This document shows, one piece after another, positions 1 to 9,535 of a DNA stretch of 64,000 nt; the stretch's first letter is position 1; each line of letters opens with the position of its first letter. Source of the stretch: Rhodanobacteraceae bacterium (GTDB taxonomy: Bacteria > Pseudomonadota > Gammaproteobacteria > Xanthomonadales > Rhodanobacteraceae); the NCBI GenBank assembly GCA_030167125.1, contig CP126531.1:372001-436000 (forward strand). Direction: 5' to 3'. The notes beneath the pieces are model-generated. The model saw only the letters and a program-made list of their open reading frames with translations, had not been told where the DNA came from and ran no database searches. Made by a program: the position numbers and the translations under genes.

Positions 1-33
1 CAAGCAGACCCCGTACGCGCTGGAGGGATGAGA

Positions 34-2706
34 ATGGCGACTTACCTCCCCAAGGAATACCAGCGATCCGTATTGGACAGCGTGCAGAAATATTTCCGCA
101 CGGTGCAGTCCATCGGCAATGCGGACAGCGCGTTCTACAACGCCACGCTTGAGCTATGGAACCGCGGCATCGCCTATCACCCGATCGACGGCTTCGACAC
201 GGCGATGCCTTATTTCTGCTTGCGCGTGCCGACCGGCGGAGGCAAAACCTGGCTGGCGGCGAAAAGCGTGGCGCTGGTCAACGCCGAGCTGTTGCGCACT
301 GAATTCAGCGTGATTCTGTGGCTGGTGCCCTCCAACACCATCCGCGAGCAGACCTCGCGCGCGCTGCGCGATCGCGAGCACCCATATCACGCGGCTTTGC
401 GCGAGAGCGGCCCGATTACCGTGCTGTCGCTGGACGAGGCCAAGAGCGTCACCCGCGCCACGCTGGAATCGACCACCACAGTGATCGTTTCCACCGTGCA
501 AGCGTTCCGGCGCGAGAACACCGAAGGCCTGAAGGTGTTCGAATCGAACGGCGCGCTGATGTCGCATTTCGAGCATCTGGACCATGTCCAGACTGCGGAA
601 CTGCAGCGCGATGAGAATGGTGCGGTGGTGTGCTCGCTCGCCAACGTGTTGCGCCTGCGCCGTCCGTTCTTGATCGTAGACGAAGCCCACAACAGCCGTA
701 CACCGCTGTCGTTCGCCACCTTCGCGCAGTTCCGGCCCAGCGGGATCATGGAGTTGACCGCCACGCCGGATACCGAGAGCACGCCCAGCAATGTGCTGCA
801 CAGCGTGTCGGCGGCGGAACTGAAAACCGAGAACATGATCAAATTGCCGATCCGCCTCGAAACCGAAGGCGACTGGCAGGAGTGCTTGGCCGACGCGATC
901 GACTGCCGTGGCCAGTTGCAGGCCGCCGCGGAAACCGAACGCCGGCACGGTGCGGCATACCTGCGGCCGATCGTGCTGATCCAAGCCGAGCCGCGACGCA
1001 AGGACATTGAAACGCGCGACGTGGATGCAGTGAAGCGAGCGCTCGTCGAAAACCACAACATTCCCGAAGACGAAATCGTCATCGCCACCGGCGAAACGCG
1101 TGGCCTGGAAGCGATTGAAAAGGAATACGCAGCGGGCGTCGCCGACGAGCGTTGTCCGGTGAAGTACGTAATCACCCAGCAGGCGCTGGCGGAAGGCTGG
1201 GATTGCCCGAGCGCGTATGTGCTGGTGAGCATGGCCGAACTGCGTTCATCGACGGCGGTCGAGCAGTTGCTGGGTCGCATCCTGCGCCAGCCGCAGGCGC
1301 AGGCGCGTACGTCGGCGCTGTTGAATCAGTCGTACGCGTTCGTGGTATCGCGTGACTTCGGTCAGACCGCAAGCGCGCTGCGCGACCGGCTGGTCGATGG
1401 CGCGGGTTTCGAGCGGCGCGAGGTCGGCGACTTCGTGGCGGCGCGCAAGGACGAACAGGCCCGGCTGGATTTGTCGGCGCGGCCCGGCAAGGTGGTGGTA
1501 ACGCCGGTGAGCGTGGAGTTGCCGGAAGCGCCCGATTTGCGCGATTTGCCCAAGCCCGTGCGCGACAAGCTGGAGTGGGACAGGAAGGCCAGCACGCTCA
1601 CGATCACGGTGCCGCTTACGGACGACGAAACTGCGACCGTGCAGGCGAGTGTCACTCAGCCGGAAGCCAAAAAGGCCATCGAGGCTGCGGCCGAGAGGTG
1701 TCGTGCGTCGGTCGAGATGTTCCAGACGCCAGCCGAACGCGGCGAAATACTGTCGGTGCCGCAGATGGCGCTGCGCGTGCAGGGCGAGCTGCAGCTTTTC
1801 GACGATCCCGAAGCGCTGGATTATCCGTGGGAGCTGTCGCCTTACGACGCCGATCCCACCAAGCCGCAGATCGAGGCGCTGGACGGCAACCGCATTGGCG
1901 AAGGCGGTGAAATCGACGTCGATTCCGAATCCGGCAGGGTCACCACACGCTTTATCGCCGAGCTGCAGCGCGACCTTGGGTTGAGTTACCGGCCCGAGCA
2001 CTGGGACGAAACGCGGCTGGCGACATGGCTGACGCGCAACTTGCCCGAGACGGCAATCCCCCACGCCAGCAAACGCGCTTTCGTCGCGCGCTGGCTACGC
2101 GCATTGCTAGATGCCGAAGGTTTCGACCTGGCGCGCGGCAATCGGCAGAAATTCCTGATCCGCACGTTGCTGGAGTCACGAGTGCGCGAATTGCGGCAAG
2201 CCGCCGTGAGTGAGGCATATCAGTCGGCACTGTTCGGCGTTGACGCGGCCAGCCGCGTTGCGGTCGGTGACGACTACATCTTTACGTTCAACCCGCAAGG
2301 CTACGCGCCCAGCCGCGATTACGACGGTCGCTTTGGCGTGTTTGACTTCCGTAAGCACTATTACGGCCGCATCGGAGACTTCGACAGCAAGGAAGAGTTC
2401 GAGTGTGCCTGCAAGCTAGACGCGTGGGGCCAAGCCGGTCGGATGCAGTTCTGGGTGCGTAACCTCGTGCGCAAGGAAGGCTGTTCGTTCTTCCTGCAGA
2501 AAGCGGATGGCCGGTTCTATCCTGATTTTCTGTGCAAGCTCAATGACGGTTCGGTCCTGGCCGTAGAGTACAAGGGCAGCCAAGGCTGGACCGACGCGCA
2601 AGAGGACCGCGACATCGGTGGCTTATGGGATGCGTTGAGCGGCGGTCGCTGCAAGTTCGTGATGGTGCGAAGAAGGCAGTGGGAGACTGTCGAAGCGCTG
2701 CTGTGA
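34..2706 (+). CDS. Type III restriction-modification enzyme, helicase/nuclease (Res) subunit
   Basis: ATP-dependent restriction subunit that would act with a Mod methyltransferase to translocate on and cut unmethylated DNA. The protein has a Walker A motif (PTGGGKT, about residues 66-72), a DEAH box (VDEAHNS, about 216-219), a helicase C-terminal region, and near the C-terminus PDF followed about 14 residues later by EYKGS, the spacing of a PD-(D/E)xK nuclease. Length (890 aa) is normal for Res. GGAGGG at 22-27 sits six bases before the ATG at 34 but directly abuts the in-frame ATG at 28, so I prefer 34. No Mod gene is visible; it probably lies left of the window. It sits beside conjugation genes, so it is likely cargo or a defence gene of a mobile element. 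Confidence 0.88.
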   Translation: MATYLPKEYQRSVLDSVQKYFRTVQSIGNADSAFYNATLELWNRGIAYHPIDGFDTAMPYFCLRVPTGGGKTWLAAKSVALVNAELLRTEFSVILWLVPSNTIREQTSRALRDREHPYHAALRESGPITVLSLDEAKSVTRATLESTTTVIVSTVQAFRRENTEGLKVFESNGALMSHFEHLDHVQTAELQRDENGAVVCSLANVLRLRRPFLIVDEAHNSRTPLSFATFAQFRPSGIMELTATPDTESTPSNVLHSVSAAELKTENMIKLPIRLETEGDWQECLADAIDCRGQLQAAAETERRHGAAYLRPIVLIQAEPRRKDIETRDVDAVKRALVENHNIPEDEIVIATGETRGLEAIEKEYAAGVADERCPVKYVITQQALAEGWDCPSAYVLVSMAELRSSTAVEQLLGRILRQPQAQARTSALLNQSYAFVVSRDFGQTASALRDRLVDGAGFERREVGDFVAARKDEQARLDLSARPGKVVVTPVSVELPEAPDLRDLPKPVRDKLEWDRKASTLTITVPLTDDETATVQASVTQPEAKKAIEAAAERCRASVEMFQTPAERGEILSVPQMALRVQGELQLFDDPEALDYPWELSPYDADPTKPQIEALDGNRIGEGGEIDVDSESGRVTTRFIAELQRDLGLSYRPEHWDETRLATWLTRNLPETAIPHASKRAFVARWLRALLDAEGFDLARGNRQKFLIRTLLESRVRELRQAAVSEAYQSALFGVDAASRVAVGDDYIFTFNPQGYAPSRDYDGRFGVFDFRKHYYGRIGDFDSKEEFECACKLDAWGQAGRMQFWVRNLVRKEGCSFFLQKADGRFYPDFLCKLNDGSVLAVEYKGSQGWTDAQEDRDIGGLWDALSGGRCKFVMVRRRQWETVEALL

Positions 2707-2923
2707 CAATCACTCGCGATTCCGTCGAGCTCGGCAAATACTTGCGACGCACGGGGTCGGAACCGTGGCATTTTGCCGATCGCTCAGAAGGCGGTTGTGG
2801 CCAATCTCCAGGATCCCTTGTTGTGGTGTTTGACTTTCAACTTTGACCCAAGAAGAGTGACGAGAGTCGAGAACGGTGGGAGTGACAACGCGTTTCGGGC
2901 GCTGTCTCATGGAAAAAGCATTT

Positions 2924-2952
2924 CAAACAAAACTGGCGCCCGGAGGCGCCAG
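2924..2952 (-). terminator. Intrinsic terminator of the conjugation operon
   Basis: Perfect 8-bp stem CTGGCGCC/GGCGCCAG with a 4-base loop at 2933-2952. Read on the minus strand it is followed by a T-rich tract (TTTTGTTTG, 2924-2932). It lies 34 bases past the stop of the last minus-strand gene, so it probably closes the whole virB-virD4-LPD7 transcript. The rest of 2707-2985 holds no credible gene. Confidence 0.7.
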
Positions 2953-2985
2953 CTTTGCTTGCTGTGGCGAGTGAGTGCGAACCGG

Positions 2986-3702
2986 CTAGCGGGAGCGGTC
3001 CTGAACCCTGTCCTCGACTTTCGAGGGACGTGGACGTTCCGCTTTGACTTCTGCGGCCGGTAATGTGCGGCCTGTATGCAGGGCGATCGCGATCGAGTCC
3101 CGGAAGCGTGAAACGAAAACTTCGGCCGCTTTCTTGGAGTCTATCTTCGCCTCCGCCACGGCTTTGGCCGCGGCGTCGGCGACGAATGCCGCCTTGAGCT
3201 CCGGATATTTCTTGACCGCGTCATCCCGATCTTTCTTGGATTCTGCATGCAGGAAGGCCTGCACCATTGGGTTCTTCTCCGACTCCCGACGCTCGGCGCG
3301 GCGCTGCAGGATTTCGGCGTCCTTTTGCGTCGGCTCGTAGCCACGTACCCCCAGGCTTTTTGAAGTCGCCTCGACGTAGATGGACTGCTGGAATTGCTTC
3401 GAACCCGTCACCTCGATCTCTTTCCAGCCTCGCGCCTGGGCAATGTCGATCAAGGCCCGCGTGGTGAAGGTGCTGATGGGATAATAAGCATGCATGCGGC
3501 TGCCGCGATCGACGAATTCGATGCGATCCGGGCGGTATGCCGATCGGAACGCATTGCCGTCCTGGTGATAGTGCGGTTTCAGGTGCTCGGGCATGGTGCG
3601 GTCGGGACTGCCTTGCTCGCCGCCCACACGGCGGATCTCGTTCAACGGCCGCTTGTTGACGGTGCGGCCACCCTCGGGCAGTGCGGGTGCTTCGTTGCTC
3701 AT
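2986..3702 (-). CDS. LPD7-domain protein (conjugation/relaxase associated)
   Basis: A 238-aa, highly charged protein. Its central part (around residues 60-115: a YRPD-IEFVDRG start, then RALIDIAQARGWKEIEVTG) matches the large polyvalent protein-associated domain 7 found in relaxases and mobile-element proteins. The C-terminal half is Lys/Glu/Ala-rich and probably helical. No relaxase catalytic motif (HxH, catalytic Tyr) is visible, so this is not itself a relaxase but a likely accessory to DNA processing. It is the last gene of the minus-strand conjugation operon, 22 bases after virD4. AAAGGAG seven bases before the ATG at 3702 supports the start. Confidence 0.7.
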   Translation of the reverse strand: MSNEAPALPEGGRTVNKRPLNEIRRVGGEQGSPDRTMPEHLKPHYHQDGNAFRSAYRPDRIEFVDRGSRMHAYYPISTFTTRALIDIAQARGWKEIEVTGSKQFQQSIYVEATSKSLGVRGYEPTQKDAEILQRRAERRESEKNPMVQAFLHAESKKDRDDAVKKYPELKAAFVADAAAKAVAEAKIDSKKAAEVFVSRFRDSIAIALHTGRTLPAAEVKAERPRPSKVEDRVQDRSR

Positions 3703-3724
3703 AGTGAACTCCTTTGAGAGTTGG

Positions 3725-5587
3725 TTAACGCGACATGGCGGAGAAGAGCTGATCCGCCGCTGCTTCGGCCTCGGCTTGGGAAACTTCCCCGGAGGGAAGG
3801 GTCACGTCGGACAAGTCGAGGCAAAAATCCGACAGTGGACGATCGTACACAGTATCAAGATCGGCCGCCTCCACCGCTCCGCTGGACGATGAACCCCTGG
3901 TATCGGCATTCGAAACCAAGGGCACGGGCGCGACAAAAGGTGGCGATCGCCGCCGGTGCATGAATGCTGGATCGCGATACCAGCGAATCTTGTCGGCCTG
4001 GATGGGCTGACAGCCTTTCGCAAGGACCAAGGCTTGCTCTTCGCCGATCTCCTTGACCTCCTGCGGAAGCAAAAGAGCACGCGCATGGTCCGATTCACTC
4101 ATCGAGCGGGTGCCTGTGGAGAACGTTGACGGCCGGGACGTCGACCTTGCCTGGTACGTATAGGTGCCAAGCTCGCGGCTGATCTCCGTGGCCACGGTCA
4201 TGTCGGGCGGCGTATAGCTGATCCGAACCTGATGGTTCTGGAAGAAGGTACACGCAGCTTCTTCCCCATACAGTTCACGAATTTGGCTGGGGGACTGAAA
4301 GATCGGTAGCAACCGCACACCGTATCCGCGAAGGAATGCGATCGCCTCAATGATCAGGGGCATTTTGCCCAGCGAACGGAACTCATCAAGCAGCAGCAGG
4401 CATTGGTACTTGAGCGCCGGGTTGTGCTCGGGCAATTCACGCGTGTTGAGGTCCACGACTTGCTGGAAGAACAGATTCAGCAAAGGTGAGAGACGGGAAA
4501 GATTGTCCGGGGTGATGCCGATATAGATGCTCGTGCGCCGCCGCCGCAGTGCTTCCAGGTCAAAATCGTTCGCCGCGGTCGCGGCGTCGAGGATGGGATT
4601 CAGGAACAACTCGAAGCGCGAGGTGAATGTCTTGCGGATCGACGTGCGCGTGTTGTCCGAGGTGCACACGTAGTCCAGCAACGCGTGCGCGCAGGAATCA
4701 CTGTAGGGAGTTCCCTGCGCCTGGCGCGCTTCGATGATTCCGGTGAACCGTTGGTCGTCGCCGGCGAAGGATTCGCGTGCAACCTGGCCGAGCGTGACCG
4801 GCTTGTCCGGGGTCTCCAGAAGGTAAAGAACCAGCCCCAGAAACAATGAGCGGCACGAGGCCGTCCAGATCGGATCGGTGCCGGCGATATCCGGAAAGAG
4901 AATATGGGCAATCTTCTGGATGTCGTCGACCCGCAGCGAGGCGTCTTCGCGGATATAGGCGAGAGGATTCCAGCGGTGCGTCTGGCGTAGCGGCGAGGCG
5001 GGACCGAACAAAAACACGTCATGGCCGTGAGCGGCACGAAAACCGGCCGTGATCTCCCAGTTCTCCTTTTTGATGTCCAGCACGATGACGGAGTGGTTCC
5101 AGTTGAGCAGGTTCGGGATCACGACGCCCACGCCTTTGCCTGAACCCGTAGGTGCTGCGAGCATCACATGAGGATATTTATCGATGCCTGCGGTCAGGAA
5201 GTGCTTGCCGCGGCGGCCCACGATGATCCCGTCGCCTTTCTGCGTGAGCAGCCCCGCGCGGCGAATCTCTCCGAGCCGGGCGAAGCGGGCCCGGCCGTGC
5301 TGAGGCGGTTTGGGCTTTTGGAAGAACAGCGCGAGGGGCGCCACGATCACCGCGGTAGCGGTTACGCCGCTTGCGATCAGCCAGTGCCTGACGTTCTCAA
5401 CCGCGCCATAGCTCCTGAGATAGGCCGGCCAAGTCAACAAAGTTGCCCCCGGTTGCTCGTGGCCACGGAAGGCAAGCCACAAAAAGGCGTGACCGGCCAG
5501 CCACAGCCACGCCGGCACTGCGCACAGCGCCAGCAGAATGACCAGGAGTGCTCTAACCCGGAAGGGTACGCTTGCGTTGCGGGTCAT
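3725..5587 (-). CDS. virD4: Type IV secretion coupling protein VirD4/TraG
   Basis: ATPase that docks the DNA-relaxase complex to the conjugation channel at the inner membrane. Two N-terminal membrane segments (about residues 12-40 and 70-90) precede a Walker A (APTGSGKG, about 145-152) and a Walker B (LLLLDEF). The open frame runs further upstream, but that extension lies inside virB11 and is a shadow. The first sensible ATG is at 5587, giving 620 aa, normal for the family, with a 35-base overlap with virB11. Role and partners are known for the family; the substrate element is not identified here. Confidence 0.9.
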   Translation of the reverse strand: MTRNASVPFRVRALLVILLALCAVPAWLWLAGHAFLWLAFRGHEQPGATLLTWPAYLRSYGAVENVRHWLIASGVTATAVIVAPLALFFQKPKPPQHGRARFARLGEIRRAGLLTQKGDGIIVGRRGKHFLTAGIDKYPHVMLAAPTGSGKGVGVVIPNLLNWNHSVIVLDIKKENWEITAGFRAAHGHDVFLFGPASPLRQTHRWNPLAYIREDASLRVDDIQKIAHILFPDIAGTDPIWTASCRSLFLGLVLYLLETPDKPVTLGQVARESFAGDDQRFTGIIEARQAQGTPYSDSCAHALLDYVCTSDNTRTSIRKTFTSRFELFLNPILDAATAANDFDLEALRRRRTSIYIGITPDNLSRLSPLLNLFFQQVVDLNTRELPEHNPALKYQCLLLLDEFRSLGKMPLIIEAIAFLRGYGVRLLPIFQSPSQIRELYGEEAACTFFQNHQVRISYTPPDMTVATEISRELGTYTYQARSTSRPSTFSTGTRSMSESDHARALLLPQEVKEIGEEQALVLAKGCQPIQADKIRWYRDPAFMHRRRSPPFVAPVPLVSNADTRGSSSSGAVEAADLDTVYDRPLSDFCLDLSDVTLPSGEVSQAEAEAAADQLFSAMSR

Positions 5588-6584
5588 AGTAGATACCGGT
5601 GACGCGGCGCGCCTTGTCGACCACCGAGAACTGGATGACGACGTCGACAAGCATGAACAGCAGGTGCTTGATGTCCTCTCGCGATAGATTGGCTCCGCCC
5701 GCCGATTCCTTGACCAGCAACATGAGCTGCTCGATGGCCAGGCGCGGCGACGTCGCATGCACCGAGGTAATCGAGCCGGGATGCCCGGAATTGATGTTGC
5801 GCAGGAAATAGAAGGCTTCATCCGAACGCAGCTCGGCAAGCAGGATACGGTCGGGCTTCATGCGCAAACAGGCTTCCAGCAGCATCTTGGGCGTTGCCCT
5901 GGAGACGCCTTGGCCATCCTTGGAGTAGAACAGCCGAACATGGTTGGGCTGCTTGATGATGTCGAGTTCGGGTGTGTCCTCGATGGTGATCAAACGCTCT
6001 TCGGACGGAACCAGATCCACGAGCGCTTTCATTGCGGTTGTCTTGCCGGAGCCCGTTGCGCCGGAGATCACGATGTTTTGTTTCGAGCGCACGGCGAGTT
6101 CCATGAACTCGCGTATGCGGTGTGCCGCGAGCAACCCGGACAACTGGTCTTCCATTACCCGCGTGGGATCTGCATCGACGAGAACCTTGTCGAAGGCGCC
6201 GGATTTTTCGTAGTCATGCAGATCAAAGCGCAACTTGGAGGGCTTGCGGATGGTGAGGCTGACGGTGCCCGCAGGAACCGCGGGCGGCACGATGGCTTGA
6301 ACGCGTTCCCCCGTGGGCAACGTGGCTGCGACCAGGGGCGCCCCCTCGTGGATCGTCTGTTGTGTGGAATTGGCGATCAAGGTGGCGAAGGTGCGCAGGT
6401 GGTCGTACGTCAGCGACGGCATGGCGTGAATCCGCCAGCCGTCGCGTCCTTCCGTCCAGACTTCGGCCGGCCGATTGATGACGACTTCGGTGACATTCTT
6501 CGAGAGCAACCCGCGCAGCGGCTGCAGGAACGTCTCGACAGCCGAGCATGCCCGGGCGGTGTCAGCGGGCTGCGGTAAGTCCAT
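5553..6584 (-). CDS. virB11: P-type conjugative transfer ATPase VirB11
   Basis: Hexameric secretion ATPase of the type IV secretion machine on the cytoplasmic face of the inner membrane. Walker A GATGSGKT lies at about residues 175-182. Also visible are the Asp box (TIEDTPEL), a Walker B/AELRSDEAF region and the His-box segment (GHPGSITSVHA). The 343-aa length is typical. It overlaps virB10 upstream by 23 bases and virD4 downstream by 35, implying translational coupling. Confidence 0.95.
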   Translation of the reverse strand: MDLPQPADTARACSAVETFLQPLRGLLSKNVTEVVINRPAEVWTEGRDGWRIHAMPSLTYDHLRTFATLIANSTQQTIHEGAPLVAATLPTGERVQAIVPPAVPAGTVSLTIRKPSKLRFDLHDYEKSGAFDKVLVDADPTRVMEDQLSGLLAAHRIREFMELAVRSKQNIVISGATGSGKTTAMKALVDLVPSEERLITIEDTPELDIIKQPNHVRLFYSKDGQGVSRATPKMLLEACLRMKPDRILLAELRSDEAFYFLRNINSGHPGSITSVHATSPRLAIEQLMLLVKESAGGANLSREDIKHLLFMLVDVVIQFSVVDKARRVTGIYYDPQRKRTLPG

Positions 6585-7686
6585 AGACGTTCCCGAAATA
6601 CAGATCGCGTGCGACGAAGATGTTGACGTGTGCGCCCTGCGCCTTGGTCAACGTCGGCGGGATGTTGACGCTGTTCTCGACGATGATCGCCGCTGCATCA
6701 TTGGCGGAGTTCGTGGTATTGGTGAAGGTAAGGCTGTTGTTGTTAGAGCCGCCGCTGTCTTGGACTGCATTGGAGGCCAGGTCATCGACGACCGAAACCA
6801 GCAATGCGGAGCCGAAGCGGGCCCAGAAGTGATTGTCGACGGTGCCGGCGAGACCCGAGCGACCCAGAGCATCGGTGCTGGGTGAATCCAGATTGATGAT
6901 GACGCCATTCGGCGTTTCGGCACGCGTCCACAGCACGAATATGCGGCTTTGGCCTTGGCGCAGTTGCGCAGCCTGATATTGGCCGACGAGGCGCGAGCCA
7001 CGTTCCAGCAGGAGCACCTTGCCGTTGGTCGAGTAGATGTTGCGCGCGAGCACGCAACTCGTCATGCCCGGTACCTCTGAGGACAAGGCAGTCTGGAGGA
7101 TGCAGTCCAGAAACATGCCCTGCGTCAGGGTCATGTTCGGGTCGGGCAATAACGATGCACTGACCTGCGCGGTGCGCGTGGCGCTCAGCGCATTGGACAA
7201 CGTACTCTGAGGCGGCTGACCTTGTTGCTCGCGACTCCCAATTTCCAAGTCCGGCAATGCCGCGGCCGGTTGCTCCGCGGCGCTTTGAGTGGTGAGGCTT
7301 GTGCCACCGATCGCCAGCAACGGTGCCCGTTTGCGGCGTTCCGCGAGGTCCGCCGCTGCTTTTTGGGCGGGCGTCATCGGGGCTGATGTTTGTCCGGACA
7401 AGGTGGATGTCCCGGCGCTCGCACTCGACGGGGGCGGAGGAGGGGGAGTGCTTTGCCCTTCGAAGGCGGTGCGCGTCAGATCGGGCGGAGCCGGGGTGAG
7501 CGTAGCTCCATGTGAAGTGTGGGTACGGCTTGCAAGTGCGCCCAGCATCGCGCGTGCCGCGAGTGCCATCACCAGCACGATCCCAAGTGCGACGAACGCC
7601 AGGAGGAACCACCGGTTGCCTTTACGGGGTCTGCCGACTTGCGGGATGCCCCTTTCGGCGACTTCGTTGGAGGGGTCGACGCTCAT
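6562..7686 (-). CDS. virB10: Type IV secretion protein VirB10/TrbI
   Basis: Inner-to-outer membrane energy sensor and core complex component. It has a short cytoplasmic N-terminus, one membrane helix (about residues 26-47), a Pro-rich periplasmic stretch with a run of six prolines (about 80-85), and a C-terminal TrbI beta-barrel domain with the family motifs LLLERGSRLVGQYQ and DSPSTDALGRSGLAG. Length is 374 aa. ATGA overlap with virB9 at 7683-7686. Order B9-B10-B11 matches canonical systems. Confidence 0.94.
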   Translation of the reverse strand: MSVDPSNEVAERGIPQVGRPRKGNRWFLLAFVALGIVLVMALAARAMLGALASRTHTSHGATLTPAPPDLTRTAFEGQSTPPPPPPSSASAGTSTLSGQTSAPMTPAQKAAADLAERRKRAPLLAIGGTSLTTQSAAEQPAAALPDLEIGSREQQGQPPQSTLSNALSATRTAQVSASLLPDPNMTLTQGMFLDCILQTALSSEVPGMTSCVLARNIYSTNGKVLLLERGSRLVGQYQAAQLRQGQSRIFVLWTRAETPNGVIINLDSPSTDALGRSGLAGTVDNHFWARFGSALLVSVVDDLASNAVQDSGGSNNNSLTFTNTTNSANDAAAIIVENSVNIPPTLTKAQGAHVNIFVARDLYFGNVYGLTAAR

Positions 7687-8675
7687 GGGGAACTTCCTTG
7701 GTCGGGATCGGCGCGTTGCATTCGGGGTGCGGGTTGCGTACTGGTGCGGGACGGAGGCGCTGCACCAGGTTCTACCGGTGCGGAAATCGCTCCCACGCCG
7801 GTTGCTTGCGCTGTCGGGACCACCACTGGAGGAGTCGCATTGATGTTCCCGCGAGAGGCTTGCGCGCGAAGGGTCCGCTGTACGTCCGGGCTTACCGTGT
7901 CGGTAGGTGTGGCCGAGCCGCGTGGGTTGTAATGGCGGTTCTGCATACAGGCAACCGACTTGCCACGGCGCAGGACGAGCTTGCGTGCAGTCGTTTGAAC
8001 GACGTACTCGTCATGGCGCATCTCGCCATTGACCAGGCTTTCGGTGCCATCGGCGTTGATGATGAAAATCGCAGGGATCTCCTGCGCATTCGGGAAACGC
8101 AGATAGGTGAACCGGCCATCGTCGAAGACCTCCGATGGCCACAAGCTGCGTTCGCCACAGGCGTAGTAATCCCAGTTGACCGGTTTCGGTGCGGCGTCGA
8201 GCTTGGCAACGAGCCGTGCCTGATCCGCTTGGGCCCGCTGGGCTTGCGCCAGGGCGGCCGCATCTTCCGGATAGCGGAAACGCACCTCGAAAAACATGCC
8301 CTTACTACGCGCGCCGGTGAGCCCGGTGACATGCCGCGCGTCCAGCGATAACTGGTACACGCGCTTGTTCGTAACGACAGTCGCGTTCGTGACCGCGTTG
8401 TCCTCGCGTGGTTTCACGAACAAATGTGAGCCGGCCGGGGCGACTTCCCAGGCCAGGGAATCGCCGAGCGCAATGCTCTGTACGTGCTCGTCTGCCGCAA
8501 ATTCGATGTCGGTCGAGTAGCCGTAATGGCCGACGATCTTGACCACGTCGGACGGGTTGTATATGACCGTCTTGATGCGCGCATCATAGGGACCGCCCTT
8601 CGGGATGGTTTCGGCCGAGACGAAGGTCGGCATCAGCAACAGGAGCATCAGCAGGGTTAAGAAGAACGCGCGCAT
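7683..8675 (-). CDS. virB9: Type IV secretion protein VirB9
   Basis: Periplasmic/outer membrane core protein. A signal peptide (cleavage after about residue 21, FVSA-ET) is followed by a CagX/VirB9 N-terminal domain (YNPSDVVKIVGHYGYST) and a C-terminal beta domain (FDDGRFTYLRFP, GTESLVNGEM). An additional low-complexity Pro/Ala/Thr tail of roughly 60 residues follows the conserved domain, making it longer (330 aa) than many homologues. It lies three bases from virB8. Confidence 0.93.
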   Translation of the reverse strand: MRAFFLTLLMLLLLMPTFVSAETIPKGGPYDARIKTVIYNPSDVVKIVGHYGYSTDIEFAADEHVQSIALGDSLAWEVAPAGSHLFVKPREDNAVTNATVVTNKRVYQLSLDARHVTGLTGARSKGMFFEVRFRYPEDAAALAQAQRAQADQARLVAKLDAAPKPVNWDYYACGERSLWPSEVFDDGRFTYLRFPNAQEIPAIFIINADGTESLVNGEMRHDEYVVQTTARKLVLRRGKSVACMQNRHYNPRGSATPTDTVSPDVQRTLRAQASRGNINATPPVVVPTAQATGVGAISAPVEPGAAPPSRTSTQPAPRMQRADPDQGSSP

Positions 8676-8677
8676 GC

Positions 8678-9361
8678 TCAGGCTCCTGTCGGCACAGTCT
8701 CGGGGTCGAGCCGGTAATCGCTGACCTGGAACCCGATCGGATCGACCAGCCGGGCCTTTTCATCAGTCGGGGGATTGAGGTAGCGGTACGTGATCGTCGC
8801 GATCCAGCGCGTGATCTTGTCTTGCGCATTCGGCATGTGCTCGGTCCGCGTAAACCGTACCTGGGCCACGCCTTGGCCGAGGAAGGCGATGGCGTTCACC
8901 GAAACATCGACCTGGCCGTCCTTGCCGTAGACGGCAGTCGGCGAATGCGGATTGTTCGGCTTTATCTGCTCGAAGTAGGCATTCGCCACTTGAGGTGAGG
9001 ACATGGTCGTGACGGCTTCATAGTCGGGGTACGCCATCGCCTTCGAGTAGGAACCCCGATACGTCACGTAACGCGCCAGAAAGTATTTGTCGATCGCCTC
9101 GTTGTAGGACTCGCGCTGATCGGTCAGGCGGGTCACGATGTCGGTCGCGCCCGTGTTCTTGTCCACCCGCACCACGAATGGCTCGACGGTCTTGAGCGGG
9201 GTCAGCAGCGCGACCGCGACCACGGCGGTAAGCGCGATAACGAGACCGACACCGGCGAAGATCCACGCGCGGCGTTCGGACCTGTGCGCGCGCACGAGCT
9301 GATCGGTTTCCCATGCCTTCGCTGCATCGAGAAAGGCGACTGTCTCCGGGCAATCATTCAT
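8678..9361 (-). CDS. virB8: Type IV secretion protein VirB8
   Basis: Bitopic inner-membrane assembly factor. It has a cytoplasmic N-terminus, a membrane helix at about residues 32-54, then a periplasmic NTF2-like VirB8 domain (TVEPFVVRVDKNTG, QVRFTRTE). Length is 227 aa, as expected. It overlaps the lipoprotein gene upstream by four bases (9358-9361) and lies two bases before virB9. Confidence 0.93.
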   Translation of the reverse strand: MNDCPETVAFLDAAKAWETDQLVRAHRSERRAWIFAGVGLVIALTAVVAVALLTPLKTVEPFVVRVDKNTGATDIVTRLTDQRESYNEAIDKYFLARYVTYRGSYSKAMAYPDYEAVTTMSSPQVANAYFEQIKPNNPHSPTAVYGKDGQVDVSVNAIAFLGQGVAQVRFTRTEHMPNAQDKITRWIATITYRYLNPPTDEKARLVDPIGFQVSDYRLDPETVPTGA

Positions 9362-9525
9362 TGCGCTTTCTTCTCCGGCATGGGGTAGCGATCAGGGGTG
9401 TTGATCGGCGTATAGGCGCCGTGACAGTCGGGCGCCCTGTCAGGAGTGGAAGCGCAGGCAGCCAGAGCGAGCAGGGCGGCGAGCAGCAGGGTTCCGCGCA
9501 AAATCGGCGTGAGTCGACGGGTCAT
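9358..9525 (-). CDS. Small lipoprotein, probable VirB7 equivalent
   Basis: A 55-aa protein with an n-region MTRR, a hydrophobic core and lipobox LAAC, then a short polar tail (positions 22-55) containing one further Cys. VirB7 proteins are small outer-membrane lipoproteins that stabilise VirB9. Size, lipobox and position between virB6 and virB8 fit, although sequence identity cannot be judged. GAAGGA precedes the ATG at 9525; the longer open frame upstream overlaps virB6 and is rejected. Confidence 0.7.
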   Translation of the reverse strand: MTRRLTPILRGTLLLAALLALAACASTPDRAPDCHGAYTPINTPDRYPMPEKKAQ

Positions 9526-9535
9526 TGGGTGTCCT

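Noticed and set aside
2707-2985. Short frames between the restriction gene and the LPD7 gene
   Set aside because: No ribosome site or motif; the stretch is explained by the terminator and spacer.
5588-5839. N-terminal extension of VirD4
   Set aside because: Lies fully inside virB11 and is Ser/Arg/Cys-rich without a membrane segment; VirD4 normally starts at the first membrane helix.
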